NCBI GenBank assembly: GCA_020831965.1
Contig: JAFIFP010000007.1
Span: 1 to 64,000, forward strand
Direction of reading: 5' to 3'
DNA: 64,000 bases
Source of the DNA: Idiomarina sp.
Lineage (GTDB): Bacteria > Pseudomonadota > Gammaproteobacteria > Enterobacterales > Alteromonadaceae
The position numbers and the translations under genes are program-made. This document shows positions 6,867 through 16,776 of this stretch, one piece after another; positions within the stretch are counted from its first letter, which is position 1, and the number at the start of each line of letters is the position of its first letter. The notes under the pieces are model-generated. The model saw only the letters and a program-made list of their open reading frames with translations. It searched no databases and had not been told where the DNA came from.

Positions 6867-8336
6867 ATGACCCATAGAAAACGCACAAGAGCCAAAGCTG
6901 TCGCAATAACAGTAGCGATGTTGTTCCTTATCTTCTTTGCCTTGCTGTGGCATGTTGTGACTGATTTTCCGCAAGTACTAAAACCTAGGCCATCTCAAGA
7001 AACCCCCATTGGCGTGCTCATTGATAACGTGCGGTTGATTTCCATGGTACCTGGCGCGCCGGACGCAGAAGACGCACAAGCAGTGCTAGTGCTTGGCGAT
7101 CGTGTTGTTGAAGTGGGCGCTGCGGGGCAAATTGCAGCTCCGGAAGGTGTTCTCACTATTGATGCCCAAGGGAGGACCCTGATCCCAGGACTCATTGACG
7201 CTCACGTTCATCTCAATGACGAAGCTGAATTGGCGGGTTATCTCGCCCATGGCGTGACGGGGCTGCGGAATATGTCGGCTTATCCATTCCACCTGCCGCT
7301 TGCTAAGCGTATCAAAGAGGGCCGCATCCTCGGGCCAGATTTGATGACCACAGGTCAGCTGCTCAACAGTCGAGGTCCGAATGAAACCATTTTACAGCGA
7401 ACTGTTACCACAGATGCGGAGGCCCGAGCAGCAGTTCGCGACCAATATAAGGCGGGTTACCACACGCTGAAATTGTATTCCAATCTCAAGCGCGAGGCTT
7501 TCGATGCCATCATGGATGAGGCAGCCATGCTTGGTATGCAAGTAGTGGGGCATTCCCCTGAGGGAGAACGAATTGCTGGAATTCCTCATAGGAAGCCTTT
7601 TGAGATTCCATGGGAAGCGTCTCTCGGTAGAGGATTCACCACATTCGAGCATATCGAAACGCTAGTCTGGCACAGTCTTCGTGGCGAGATAGACGAGCAA
7701 GGCATGCAAGAGGTGGCGGCGAAGTTAGCCCTGTCGGGTGAGGCGGTAACCACCACGCTCATTGCGCATAAGGTCTTGGTGCTTATTGCTGAGACACAGG
7801 GTGCATATTTGCAGGGGCCCGGTTTCGACACCATTAATCCGTTAGTTCGTCTGGCGCAGCGCAGTGATGCCAAGTATTGGAGTGAGGTGGATCCAGCGGT
7901 GTACGAGGGGCCACGCGCTGAATTCTATTTGAAAGCAACGCGGATCTTGCATGAAGCCGGTGTATCTCTTATTGCAGCAACAGACGCCGGCCTCTTCGCG
8001 ATTGTTCCCGGAGCCTCCATGGCGCGAGAGTTGGAGCTGTTGGTGGAGGCAGGGCTTTCTCCCCACGACGCATTGGCTTCGGCTACTCGAATAAGCGCAC
8101 AGGTTTTGGGATTTGAGCAAACTGGAGTGATCGCGCCGGGGTATCGAGCGAATCTAGTGTTATTACCCGAAGATCCGCTACTTGATATTGGCATCGTGGA
8201 GTTCCCAACCGCAGTCATGATCGGCGGCTACTGGATGGATGAGCTAAAACTTGAAGAACTAAGAAAAGCGGCGCGCGATAGTTCACTTATCCGCTCAGCT
8301 TGGCGAGCACTACATATGCTCATGCGCAGCTATTAG
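6867..8336 (+). CDS. Membrane-anchored amidohydrolase, imidazolonepropionase-like
   Basis: 489 residues from ATG 6867 (TTG 6858 also possible). A hydrophobic anchor (VAITVAMLFLIFFALLWHVV) precedes a cyclic amidohydrolase domain. All metal-ligand motifs are present: HxH in DAHVHLND, the lysine region HTLKLYSN, GHSPEG, FEHIETL and the Asp in ATDAG. The C-terminal APGYRANLVLLPEDPL strand is typical of this subfamily, which includes prolidase-like and imidazolonepropionase-like enzymes acting on cyclic or C-terminal amides. The anchor suggests the catalytic domain faces the periplasm. Substrate unknown. Follows the AraC regulator gene. Confidence 0.8.
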   Translation: MTHRKRTRAKAVAITVAMLFLIFFALLWHVVTDFPQVLKPRPSQETPIGVLIDNVRLISMVPGAPDAEDAQAVLVLGDRVVEVGAAGQIAAPEGVLTIDAQGRTLIPGLIDAHVHLNDEAELAGYLAHGVTGLRNMSAYPFHLPLAKRIKEGRILGPDLMTTGQLLNSRGPNETILQRTVTTDAEARAAVRDQYKAGYHTLKLYSNLKREAFDAIMDEAAMLGMQVVGHSPEGERIAGIPHRKPFEIPWEASLGRGFTTFEHIETLVWHSLRGEIDEQGMQEVAAKLALSGEAVTTTLIAHKVLVLIAETQGAYLQGPGFDTINPLVRLAQRSDAKYWSEVDPAVYEGPRAEFYLKATRILHEAGVSLIAATDAGLFAIVPGASMARELELLVEAGLSPHDALASATRISAQVLGFEQTGVIAPGYRANLVLLPEDPLLDIGIVEFPTAVMIGGYWMDELKLEELRKAARDSSLIRSAWRALHMLMRSY

Positions 8337-8518
8337 CAGTGGAATCCGTCAAGATTACATTTGCCAGTCATGTATACAATCAGCTAGCATCGAATTCGAT
8401 AGGGAACCAAACTCGATTGTCGATCACTGTGAGATTTCTGGCTGAACAAAGCATTACGCCAGACGTTGCACAATAATTGCGAGCCATTATTGGCATTGCG
8501 CACTCTAAGGAACCTTCT

Positions 8519-8974
8519 ATGAAAAAGGGATTTATTCTGGCATGTGTCGCCTCATTCGTATTACTTCACGAAGGCTTGAATCATTTTTTTGTACTTCTAT
8601 ACGTCGGCAATTTTGAAGCCGCGGAAGCGGCGCAAAGGGCCTTTGGGCATTCTGGCTTTAGCGATGCTCTTTTACCTAGCTCGTTTCGCTTAATACCTTT
8701 TATTCCACTGATTCTGTGTGCCGCTTATACAGACCTCTTTGCGTCTGTGAAAGGACGGATCGCCTTGTATGTAAGTTTGGCAGTGACCATTTTTATTATA
8801 TTCGATGGGTACTGGGCGATGACGCGCCCGTTCTATACAGATGAACACATTTCCTCAACCACAGCTCTAGGTTATGTTTTTGTTCCAATCGCAGCTTTGA
8901 TGTACTCGGCGATAGCTGGCGTTGCTTCTTATGCTTTGGTTAAGGCTTACGAAGCTCGCGTGAAACCTGCGTAG
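8519..8974 (+). CDS. Hypothetical four-helix membrane protein
   Basis: 151 residues from ATG 8519, chosen because AAGGAA lies 7-8 bases upstream; an in-frame TTG at 8477 lacks one. Four hydrophobic helices: 4-22, 53-74, 81-100 and 118-142. The segment between helices 1 and 2 is amphipathic and rich in Ala and Glu. No family recognised. It stands alone between the amidohydrolase and the peptidase module. Confidence 0.6.
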   Translation: MKKGFILACVASFVLLHEGLNHFFVLLYVGNFEAAEAAQRAFGHSGFSDALLPSSFRLIPFIPLILCAAYTDLFASVKGRIALYVSLAVTIFIIFDGYWAMTRPFYTDEHISSTTALGYVFVPIAALMYSAIAGVASYALVKAYEARVKPA

Positions 8975-9165
8975 CTCATGCTTATAGATGAGCGTTTCTC
9001 GGTGAGCGATTTAAGTAAGGCACCGAAACTCACTGGAAATTGGTGAGGACAAATGGCTTTATGGTGACTACACTAACTCAAAGTTTAGGTAGTGACCTCG
9101 TTAGTTAAAAGCGACTTAATAATAAAAATAAATCCGCTAATTCAAAGCAAAAGGAGGGGCAACGC

Positions 9166-9207
9166 TTGTTGCGCAGAGATGATGTAGCGCTCAGTCAAGT
9201 TTCCTAA
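9166..9207 (+). CDS. Possible 13-residue leader peptide upstream of the peptidase
   Basis: AAGGAGGGG (9151-9159), the strongest ribosome-binding site in this region, sits 8 bases before TTG 9166. That codon opens a frame of 13 residues (MLRRDDVALSQVS) ending four bases before the peptidase ATG at 9212. The peptidase ATG itself has no ribosome-binding site of similar quality. Either translation is coupled through a leader peptide or the site is fortuitous. Confidence 0.3.
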   Translation: MLRRDDVALSQVS

Positions 9208-9211
9208 TCAC

Positions 9212-11041
9212 ATGTTTATTTGCAGAGTACCATCGACTGTTCAAGGCTCTCGATCAAGCGAGCGGAAGGCAGCGAATCGAATCATTGCAAGCTTCATACT
9301 CCTTTTCTCAGCGACACACGCTGTAGCAGAAGAGCGTCCGTTTCCTTCCGGAATGGGGGCTGTTCTCGATGATCAAGTTTATGCTGAACAACCCGCAGGA
9401 CCGCCGCTTACCCGCGGAAACTACGCAAACTTACCGTCTCGCGTGAGCTTGGAAGGCGCTACACCTACTCCAGGAGATCAAGGACGACAGGGGAGTTGTG
9501 TTGGATGGGCGGTCGCTTACGCTGCACGAACGATTGCCGAGGCGAATACGCGTTCACTGTCTCGGCAAGCGGTTGATAACTATGTTTTCTCTCCCTCCTT
9601 TGTGTACAACCAAATTCTCAGTGACGATTGCGACAGCGGCTCGCAAATTCATACCGCGTTGAACCTGATTCAGCGCCAAGGTGTGCCATTGATGCGCGAC
9701 TTTCCCTACGATGCATCGACCTGCAGTCAGCCCATTCTGGCGTCGCACCGTCGATTAGCGAGCGAGTATCGCATTAGTAGTTGGCGAGCACTATCGAGAC
9801 CTGGAGCTCGCTCCATTCATGTTCCCGTGCGCCGAGCATTAGCCGCTGAACATCCGGTCATTATTGGCATGCTTGTCTCAAATAGTTTTTCCAATACCCG
9901 CGCCATTCGAGAGAACAATGGTGTTTGGATTCCAACGTCTGAAGATTATGACACCCGTTCGAACAATCCAAATTCGTTATATGGCCATGCCATGACGGTG
10001 GTGGGATATGACGACAATCGGTTTGGTGGGGCGTTTCGAATTATCAATAGTTGGGGAACATCGTGGGGCGACAATGGCTATGTTTGGGTTCGCTATGAGG
10101 ATTTCTCGCGATTTGTCATACAAGCATTTGAAGTTATTCCTGAAAAACCCACACCACCAGCTGAACCTAATCTCGGGGGAGCCATGCGTTTCTTCCATAT
10201 CAATGATGACGAGATGCAGGCTGCACAACGCTCAGGCGGAATCTGGCGTTTGAATCAGCCGTACCCATCAGGTACGCGTTTCCGTGTTGAGCTGACCAGT
10301 GATTTCGAGGGGTATGTGTATGTTATTGGTGGTGACTTAGAAGGGAACTATGTGGAGTTGTTTCCTCGTCGCCAACAAGTGAGCTCGCGCTTGGTTCGCA
10401 ATGAAACCATGGTTATCCCAGGACCGACTGAAGATTTCTATACTCGGATGGACGACAACACGGGCACGGATTTCTATGTTGTGCTGTTTAGCCGCAGCCA
10501 AATTGATGTCAGGGCGCTGCTGCAACGAGTGAATCAAGCGGACGGTTCACCCAGGCAGCGTTTACAAGCCGGGCTAGGGCGAAGAATGGAAGGCGCTGAA
10601 GAGATTGAGTACTTGAGCCAACGTATCGGTGCTCGTGCACATGTACCCGAAGATGGCGTGCTGCCATTGATCGTGGAAATAGAGCATGTGGAACCGTCTG
10701 AGGATCAGCAAGACACGCGGGCACCGCGAATTGTCCTTAATGAACCCTCGTTTGATCCACACGAGGAACTGTCGTCAGGACAGCGAGTTTATCGTGTAAG
10801 CGAGCGAAGCTTTACTATTCGTGGAATCGCCCAAGATGAGAGCCGTATTCGTCAGGTTCAAGTCGAAGGCTCTATTGCTAGTCGTTTCTCTTCTCTTGGA
10901 CCGTTTGAAGCGCAAGTTGTGATACCTGAAGACGCTACCGAAGCCGAATTTGTGGTACGTGCGGTGGATGCCGCCGGTAATGAAGTGCGAGAACGAATCA
11001 CCGTAATTTTAGATGAAGGGCAGGCGCTTTCTGTCCGTTAA
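9212..11041 (+). CDS. Exported papain-like (C1) peptidase with DUF4384 and Ig-like domains
   Basis: 609 residues. A signal peptide is likely (ANRIIASFILLFSATHAVA, cleavage near residue 39). The papain-like domain spans about 80-310: catalytic Cys96 in QGRQGSCVGWA, His259 in YGHAMTVVGYDD and Asn279 in RIINSWGTSWG. Residues about 345-450 resemble DUF4384 (FRVELTSDFEGYVYVI ... VELFPR), a domain often paired with caspases and other signalling modules. Residues about 505-600 form an Ig/Big-like beta domain (SERSFTIRGIAQDESRI). No pro-region inhibitor is obvious. The TAA stop overlaps the ATG at 11041, so it is closely coupled to the downstream caspase-domain gene and the two very probably act together outside the cytoplasm. 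Confidence 0.85.
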   Translation: MFICRVPSTVQGSRSSERKAANRIIASFILLFSATHAVAEERPFPSGMGAVLDDQVYAEQPAGPPLTRGNYANLPSRVSLEGATPTPGDQGRQGSCVGWAVAYAARTIAEANTRSLSRQAVDNYVFSPSFVYNQILSDDCDSGSQIHTALNLIQRQGVPLMRDFPYDASTCSQPILASHRRLASEYRISSWRALSRPGARSIHVPVRRALAAEHPVIIGMLVSNSFSNTRAIRENNGVWIPTSEDYDTRSNNPNSLYGHAMTVVGYDDNRFGGAFRIINSWGTSWGDNGYVWVRYEDFSRFVIQAFEVIPEKPTPPAEPNLGGAMRFFHINDDEMQAAQRSGGIWRLNQPYPSGTRFRVELTSDFEGYVYVIGGDLEGNYVELFPRRQQVSSRLVRNETMVIPGPTEDFYTRMDDNTGTDFYVVLFSRSQIDVRALLQRVNQADGSPRQRLQAGLGRRMEGAEEIEYLSQRIGARAHVPEDGVLPLIVEIEHVEPSEDQQDTRAPRIVLNEPSFDPHEELSSGQRVYRVSERSFTIRGIAQDESRIRQVQVEGSIASRFSSLGPFEAQVVIPEDATEAEFVVRAVDAAGNEVRERITVILDEGQALSVR

Positions 11042-11058
11042 TGTTTGGGGGAACTGAT

Positions 11059-14000
11059 ATGTCGCGCCTTAACCTTTTGGGAATGTTTAGCTGGATTGCG
11101 GGGCTGTTACTACTGTTATCACCGCCAGTGTTGGCGTCCTATGAGAATGCGTCTGCGCAGGAGCTTTATCAACGTAGCCTCGATACGCCAAGTGCCATAG
11201 AACGGGTGATTATCCGTCGATATCTTGTTGAAAATCATTCAGGCTCTGTCGAAGCTGTTTTTGCTGCGGGATGGCTTGCGAATCATGAAGACCGTGAGGA
11301 TGAGGCGGTACGTCGGTATCGCGAGGTTATAGAGCGAGCGCCGGCTCTGAGTGACGCGTCTTTTAACCTAGGAGCTATTCTGCGGTCGCGTGGGCAACTG
11401 GACGACGCATTGAGAGTGTTCAAAGGTGGATTAGATGCAAATCCTAATGATTACATGCTCGTGCGAGACATCTATTTCCATTTGGCCGAAGATATGGATG
11501 CCATGTCTGAAGCGCGGCAATTTTTACAGCAACAAACGCGGCGACTCGGCAGTGACCATTGGGTCATTCAACTTATTCTGGGGTTGCATGCCCAGTTTCA
11601 GGACAGAGACTTAAGCGGTGCGGCGCGCCACTATCGTGATTCCGCCCGCGCCGGGGCACCTACTGAAGCCATGCGCCGATATGTGAATCTTTCGATTGAT
11701 CAGCTCAATGCTGATCCGGGAACGATCCTTCGTACCGGAATTGATCATGCAATAGAGCATGAGGATACTCAGTTATTACGTGACCTCGGTGACCGGCTAG
11801 CGCGTATGAACTACCGTCAAGATGCACTGCAGATGTACGAGAACTCCATGCGCATCTATCCAAATGCAGAAGCATTGAAGAATGCGACGGATAATCTGTT
11901 TAATTGGCTGCCAACTGAGACGCTGAGCTTCGTTGATGAGTGGGCGCCGCGTATGCCTGACAATTGGCAAGCACAAGCAACCCTGGCGCAAACCTATGAT
12001 AGTCATCGTTACGATTTTGAACGCGCGAGACAGCTTCGCGAGCGGTCAATTGCACTGGCACCCCACAGTCAGTCCCGCGCGCAGGCGGTTACACAGGCCG
12101 TAACCGCTTGGCATGCTACTTATGCGCTAGATATAGCGAAACGAGTGCTTGAGGAACACGCGGAGTCACTGCCTCGGGCAGCGGATCGGAATCTAATGAA
12201 TGCCTACTTGGCTGAGAATAGAACGAAGGCCGGTGATTATGTTGGCGCTCAGCAGGTATTGTCGCGATTGCCCGATGGCAATGTCGTAGGGGTCAATGAC
12301 AATTGGTTAATGGGCTTACGCGAGAGTCTTGCACGCGCGACAGGGCTGCAATCTGAGCGGGAGCAATTTTTTCAAGAGAATCCATTTTTACAGCGTTGGG
12401 ATGAACGCTTTGGTGAAAGCTTAGTCTTGTCGGTGGAGTTTGAATTGAACTCAGCGCGTATTCACCCGCGCGCTCATCGTATGCTTGCAGAGGCTGCCGC
12501 CGCATTGAAAGCAGCAGGCGGCGAGGACTATGTTTTTTTGGTGGAAGGACATACAGATATCACCGGCACGGATGCAATTAATTTGCCCCTGTCAGAACAG
12601 CGGGCGCGCTCGGTGGCTGACTTTCTCAGCAGAGAGCATGATGTGTCCCGTGAGAGATTGCAGAGCATCGGACACGGCTCGAATCATCCAATTGCGACCA
12701 ATGAAACGGAGCAAGGGAGACAAAGTAATCGCCGTGTAGAAATTCGACCATACGGTATTGTGAGTCGACCCGAAGTGGTTGTTTCAGGACATTTGGATGC
12801 AGATAACATTGCAGTATCACCAGATGGTCGTTTTATTGCTTCTGGACAGGGGCCAATTCAGCTTTGGGATACACGCAGGAACGTTAAGGTGCGTGAGTTA
12901 TTCCGTGGCGGCAGTATCCGTGATTTTTCGCCCGACAGTCGTTACCTAGCGGTTGCCAGCTCTTACACGGAAGTGAGTGGGAATGAAACGAATGCGCTCT
13001 ATATCATGGACACGAAAACCGGGCATGTTGTTGCGCAGATCCTCAGTCCAAGTCGCATAACAGACCTGTCTTGGAGTCCTTTCGGTGACGGTTTGGTGTT
13101 CGGTAACATGCTCGGCAATGTCATTTTGTTTGATATGAAATCACGAACAGTTCGCGCGGCGAATCGAGCCGGTTCCATTGAATCATCGACGTTGGTTGAG
13201 TGGTTGGCTGATGGCGAACGAATTGTCAGTACTCAAGCAGTTTCCGGCACGACGGCCAACTCGCGACTTCGTGTCTGGCGTGCGGAGGATTTACAAGAAA
13301 TAGAGAGTAGGCGCGGACGGGCATGGCCACATGCTATGCGTGCCAGCCGAGATGGCCGCTGGCTGGTCACAGTGGATAATGATCGCCAGATTGTAATTCA
13401 TGATACCTCAGATTGGTCGACCCGAACGCTACGTGCTCCTATGATTCCCAAACGCATGCAATCTCATCCAGACCGGCCATGGATGGTAATGAATGACTTT
13501 ACTCAGGGGGATGATGGCGTTGCCGTGCTCGACATCGAAGCTGGACAGATCGTGGCGACAGCCAGCACCAATAGTTTGGAAACTGGGGTTGGCTTCACGC
13601 CAGATGGCTCACAGGTTATTGTCGGCTATGAAGATCGCATTCGCTGGTTGGATAGCTCTTCATTAAGAGAAGTGAATACATTTGATGGACAGGCCGCAGG
13701 ATCCCTTGGGCTCCTGATCGATCGCGTGAACGATTATGTGATCAACACCGATGATGCAGGAACAACGGTTTTTAACCTTACTACGGGACGTCGGGTTCAC
13801 CGGATGGTGACCGAATCAGAGTTTGTCTGGAGCGCTCTCAACAGTGACGCTTCGCGTCTAGCGACAGTCGATACCAACGGCAATCTCGTTGTGTTTGATA
13901 GTAATGACTTCTCTGAGCAACGCCGTTTTCGTTTTGACTTCGATGTGACTCAAAACCTTCATGTGGAAGGTGACTATATTGTTGCGGTTGGAACCCCTCG

Positions 14001-15948
14001 TAACCAGAATCCAAGTGCACGTTCAGTAGGCCGCGTTGTGGTATTGAACAAGAGCGATTTTTCGGTAGTTTCGCGCATAGAAATGCCGCTGGTGACCGAG
14101 CTGGTGCGCTATGGCCGCGTTATTGACCCGCAAATCCGCTGGATTGCTGTTGATAGTGCGCGTAATCGAGTCGCTTTCAATACGACCTGGCAGGACGGTT
14201 TTGGTAGAGCTCGGCAGAACTCAAGAACCGTTCAAGTGTTCCGGTTAGATAACGGGCGCAGCCAAGGCGATTTCCAAATGAATCATCAAGTGAATGGTTT
14301 TCGCTTTGATCGCGAGGGACTCTTGGCAATTGGTAGACGTGGCGCGGGAGAGGCATTCTTTGATGTTTCGACGGGCGGACAAGTGCGCACGGAACCTGCA
14401 CGCACGCGCTTCGAATTGGACTTGGGTACCGGTGAAACCTTGTATTGGGCTCGAGACTACATGGCGCTCAATGATAAAACAGTACGCTTCCCTGATTCAC
14501 TGCGCCGAGTGGCGACTCATCCGGCGCGGAATCTATTAATCGCGCAGACCGCAGGGAACGAGTTATTGTTTTTTGATATCAAAACACTTGAGCGTCATTT
14601 AACGATAGTGGTGAAGCGCAATGACCAATGGATTGCATACACACCGGAAGGCCACTTTGCCAGCTCTGAGCATGGCACCGAGGGGGTCTTCTGGTCACAA
14701 GGCGATCATTTTCTGCCCTTCGATGCCTTGCGCAATCAAATGGAACGCGGACGCCTGATTCAAGAGCGGTTACGCGCGCTCATGGAGGACGATTCGCCTA
14801 CGGAGGTGGTGCATGTTGATGAGCCCTCGATTGATCCCGCGTTGTTTGAAACACCTTATCAGGTGAATCTACTGTCTGAAACGGGCATAGATACCAATGA
14901 ACCGACTTATCGAGTGCGATTGGAAGTCACCAAAGCGAGCGTCGACCTTCCTGATCCGGAAGTACGCTACCGACTGAACGGTCGCCCCGTGGCGCGAACG
15001 CGAGGCTTTGAAGAAGAAGCGGTGTGGGATAGCGAAGAGATTGTGACCATCGAGCGTCAACTTGATCTGCAAGAGGGGCATAATCGGATTGAAGTGGCGT
15101 TGCATTTCCGTAACGCGGACGTTGAACGTCAAGTTATCGAGGTCAACCGCAGAGTGCAGCAGCGCCCAGAAGAAATCAGCAGTCAGACGCAACTCTGGTT
15201 TTTTGCCGTTGGTGTATCAGATTATGAACTAAGCACACAGAATCTAGAGTTTGCTCACCGCGATGCATTGGCTCTTGAGGAAGTCATGAAGGAGCAAGAG
15301 GGTGTGCTATTTAACAAGGTGAATACGCGCGTTCTTGTTAACGACGAAGCGACTGAACGGAATGTTCGTGTTGAGCTTAATGACTTTTTACGTCAAGCAT
15401 CCGCAGAAGATTTGATTATTATTTTCCTGGCTGGACATGGTGTTCAGGACAATGAGCAAAATCTCTACTTCATGACCCATGATGGCGATATGCAGCGGCC
15501 TTTCACTGGAATGGCGATAGACCGCTTCCGCGATTTCTTGCAATCACGTCCCTTGAACCAGAAAGCTTTGTTCATGATGGACATTTGTCATGCTGGCAGC
15601 ACGGGACCGCGACGCCGTGGTCGCGTCACATCTGAAGATGCGGTCCAACAGCTTTCGGAAGGTACTGGTACGATTGTATTTGCTTCATCAACAGGTGCGC
15701 AGTCTTCACTAGAAGATGCAAGTTTTGGTGGTGGCCATGGAGCGTTTACTGCTGCATTGCTCGAGGCCTTCCGAGGTCACGCTGATCGTCAGTCGGGTAA
15801 CAATGATGGATTTAATAGCGTTCACGAAGTGATTTCTTACACATCGCGTCGTGTTCCGCAAATTACCCAAGGAGCACAACACCCGACGGTACCTATGTTG
15901 CAAAACGTCCGGGATTTCCCGCTTACGATTGCGGCACCAGAAGAGTAA
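11059..15948 (+). CDS. Exported TPR-OmpA-WD40-caspase multidomain protein
   Basis: 1629 residues from ATG 11059, chosen for GGGGGAA 5 bases upstream; ATG 11041, overlapping the previous stop as TAATG, is the alternative. Signal peptide: residues 1-26 (IAGLLLLLSPPVLA). Then TPR-like repeats (about 35-430), an OmpA-like peptidoglycan-binding domain (about 455-565, VEGHTDITGTDAINLPLSEQ), a WD40-like propeller region (about 570-1240), an Ig-like linker (about 1268-1370) and a C14 caspase domain (about 1378-1625). The caspase dyad is present: His1460 in FLAGHGVQD and Cys1510 in MMDICHAGS. OmpA and signal peptide place it in the periplasm, attached to the cell wall, which is unusual for a caspase homologue. 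It follows the papain-like peptidase gene in one transcription unit; a strong hairpin terminator follows at 15962. Confidence 0.88.
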   Translation: MSRLNLLGMFSWIAGLLLLLSPPVLASYENASAQELYQRSLDTPSAIERVIIRRYLVENHSGSVEAVFAAGWLANHEDREDEAVRRYREVIERAPALSDASFNLGAILRSRGQLDDALRVFKGGLDANPNDYMLVRDIYFHLAEDMDAMSEARQFLQQQTRRLGSDHWVIQLILGLHAQFQDRDLSGAARHYRDSARAGAPTEAMRRYVNLSIDQLNADPGTILRTGIDHAIEHEDTQLLRDLGDRLARMNYRQDALQMYENSMRIYPNAEALKNATDNLFNWLPTETLSFVDEWAPRMPDNWQAQATLAQTYDSHRYDFERARQLRERSIALAPHSQSRAQAVTQAVTAWHATYALDIAKRVLEEHAESLPRAADRNLMNAYLAENRTKAGDYVGAQQVLSRLPDGNVVGVNDNWLMGLRESLARATGLQSEREQFFQENPFLQRWDERFGESLVLSVEFELNSARIHPRAHRMLAEAAAALKAAGGEDYVFLVEGHTDITGTDAINLPLSEQRARSVADFLSREHDVSRERLQSIGHGSNHPIATNETEQGRQSNRRVEIRPYGIVSRPEVVVSGHLDADNIAVSPDGRFIASGQGPIQLWDTRRNVKVRELFRGGSIRDFSPDSRYLAVASSYTEVSGNETNALYIMDTKTGHVVAQILSPSRITDLSWSPFGDGLVFGNMLGNVILFDMKSRTVRAANRAGSIESSTLVEWLADGERIVSTQAVSGTTANSRLRVWRAEDLQEIESRRGRAWPHAMRASRDGRWLVTVDNDRQIVIHDTSDWSTRTLRAPMIPKRMQSHPDRPWMVMNDFTQGDDGVAVLDIEAGQIVATASTNSLETGVGFTPDGSQVIVGYEDRIRWLDSSSLREVNTFDGQAAGSLGLLIDRVNDYVINTDDAGTTVFNLTTGRRVHRMVTESEFVWSALNSDASRLATVDTNGNLVVFDSNDFSEQRRFRFDFDVTQNLHVEGDYIVAVGTPRNQNPSARSVGRVVVLNKSDFSVVSRIEMPLVTELVRYGRVIDPQIRWIAVDSARNRVAFNTTWQDGFGRARQNSRTVQVFRLDNGRSQGDFQMNHQVNGFRFDREGLLAIGRRGAGEAFFDVSTGGQVRTEPARTRFELDLGTGETLYWARDYMALNDKTVRFPDSLRRVATHPARNLLIAQTAGNELLFFDIKTLERHLTIVVKRNDQWIAYTPEGHFASSEHGTEGVFWSQGDHFLPFDALRNQMERGRLIQERLRALMEDDSPTEVVHVDEPSIDPALFETPYQVNLLSETGIDTNEPTYRVRLEVTKASVDLPDPEVRYRLNGRPVARTRGFEEEAVWDSEEIVTIERQLDLQEGHNRIEVALHFRNADVERQVIEVNRRVQQRPEEISSQTQLWFFAVGVSDYELSTQNLEFAHRDALALEEVMKEQEGVLFNKVNTRVLVNDEATERNVRVELNDFLRQASAEDLIIIFLAGHGVQDNEQNLYFMTHDGDMQRPFTGMAIDRFRDFLQSRPLNQKALFMMDICHAGSTGPRRRGRVTSEDAVQQLSEGTGTIVFASSTGAQSSLEDASFGGGHGAFTAALLEAFRGHADRQSGNNDGFNSVHEVISYTSRRVPQITQGAQHPTVPMLQNVRDFPLTIAAPEE

Positions 15949-15961
15949 ATAGCTAACTCAA

Positions 15962-15981
15962 TGCGGGGGAGTTCCCCCGCA
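15962..15981. terminator. Bidirectional hairpin between convergent genes
   Basis: TGCGGGGG, loop AGTT, CCCCCGCA. An 8-pair G+C-rich stem between the stop of the caspase-domain gene and the stop of the lipoprotein gene on the opposite strand. Confidence 0.7.
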
Positions 15982-15991
15982 AATGAGTCAT

Positions 15992-16675
15992 TTACTGGGG
16001 GGTGTAACGCATTCCATCAATCTGTTCGAACAGCGCTTCGCTAATGGTATAGCGGAAGTCACAGGCACGCTCGATGCTGTAAACCTGGTTGAGCAAGGTG
16101 TCGCTCAGGTAGGCATGTTCGGCAGGATATAGGTTACGGGCTACTTCGAGTGACTCAGTTCCTAGATGCGCATCGAGCCAAGAGAGTAAGTTATATGTGG
16201 CCTGATCCTGTGGGTTCAGTTCACAGGTGCCAGCATCGGTGATGAGCGGACGGTCTGATGGAAAAACATAGATAACGAGCGGTGCGGTGTCGGCTTCCGA
16301 ATTGCTATTGAGGAACTGTCTTGCCCACGCAATGCCATTGCCAAGTTCGTCGTGGCTGGCGTGTACAGGTACATATTCAAATGATGAACCAGGCAACATT
16401 AAACGAAAAAACTGTGTTTCATAATGTGAAGGTAACGTGAAGTGCCCTGATTCATCGGTTGTGGTCATAGGGTAGCCTTCACGAAACCAGACCGTTGCCC
16501 CTGTGACCGGTTCGAATGACTGCGCGTCTAATACCACACCGGTTGCTGGCGGGTTGTGATAGAGCTTGCCACGAAAGGTGCATCCCGAAAGGATGAGCGA
16601 CACTAGTGAGAAAGTGATTAACAGATAAAGTACTTTGTTGGGTACCTTGCTAGCGGATATAGTCTTAAAAAGCAT
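15992..16675 (-). CDS. Lipoprotein with carboxypeptidase-regulatory-like domain
   Basis: 227 residues from ATG 16675 (CTGGAA upstream); GTG 16705 is an alternative. The lipobox is ITFSLVSLILSGC. Next to it, ATGVVLDAQSFEPVTGATVWF resembles the CarboxypepD_reg-like beta-sandwich used by exported proteins as a binding or assembly module. The C-terminal half is alpha-helical with no known family. It converges on the caspase-domain gene and is not in its operon, but it is another envelope protein in the same neighbourhood. Confidence 0.6.
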   Translation of the reverse strand: MLFKTISASKVPNKVLYLLITFSLVSLILSGCTFRGKLYHNPPATGVVLDAQSFEPVTGATVWFREGYPMTTTDESGHFTLPSHYETQFFRLMLPGSSFEYVPVHASHDELGNGIAWARQFLNSNSEADTAPLVIYVFPSDRPLITDAGTCELNPQDQATYNLLSWLDAHLGTESLEVARNLYPAEHAYLSDTLLNQVYSIERACDFRYTISEALFEQIDGMRYTPQ

Positions 16676-16776
16676 AGTTTTTTCCAGTTTCTGCTGGGTG
16701 AACACAGTGTAGCCTATTTTTTGGGCTTCTTAATGTGAGTAAACGTTTGTACACGAGATGGAGCCTCAAACCTATC

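Noticed and set aside
9212-15948. Treating the caspase gene as a classical cytosolic antiphage system
   Set aside because: Signal peptides and the OmpA-like domain place both proteins outside the cytoplasm; no nucleotide cyclase, TIR or STAND domain is adjacent.
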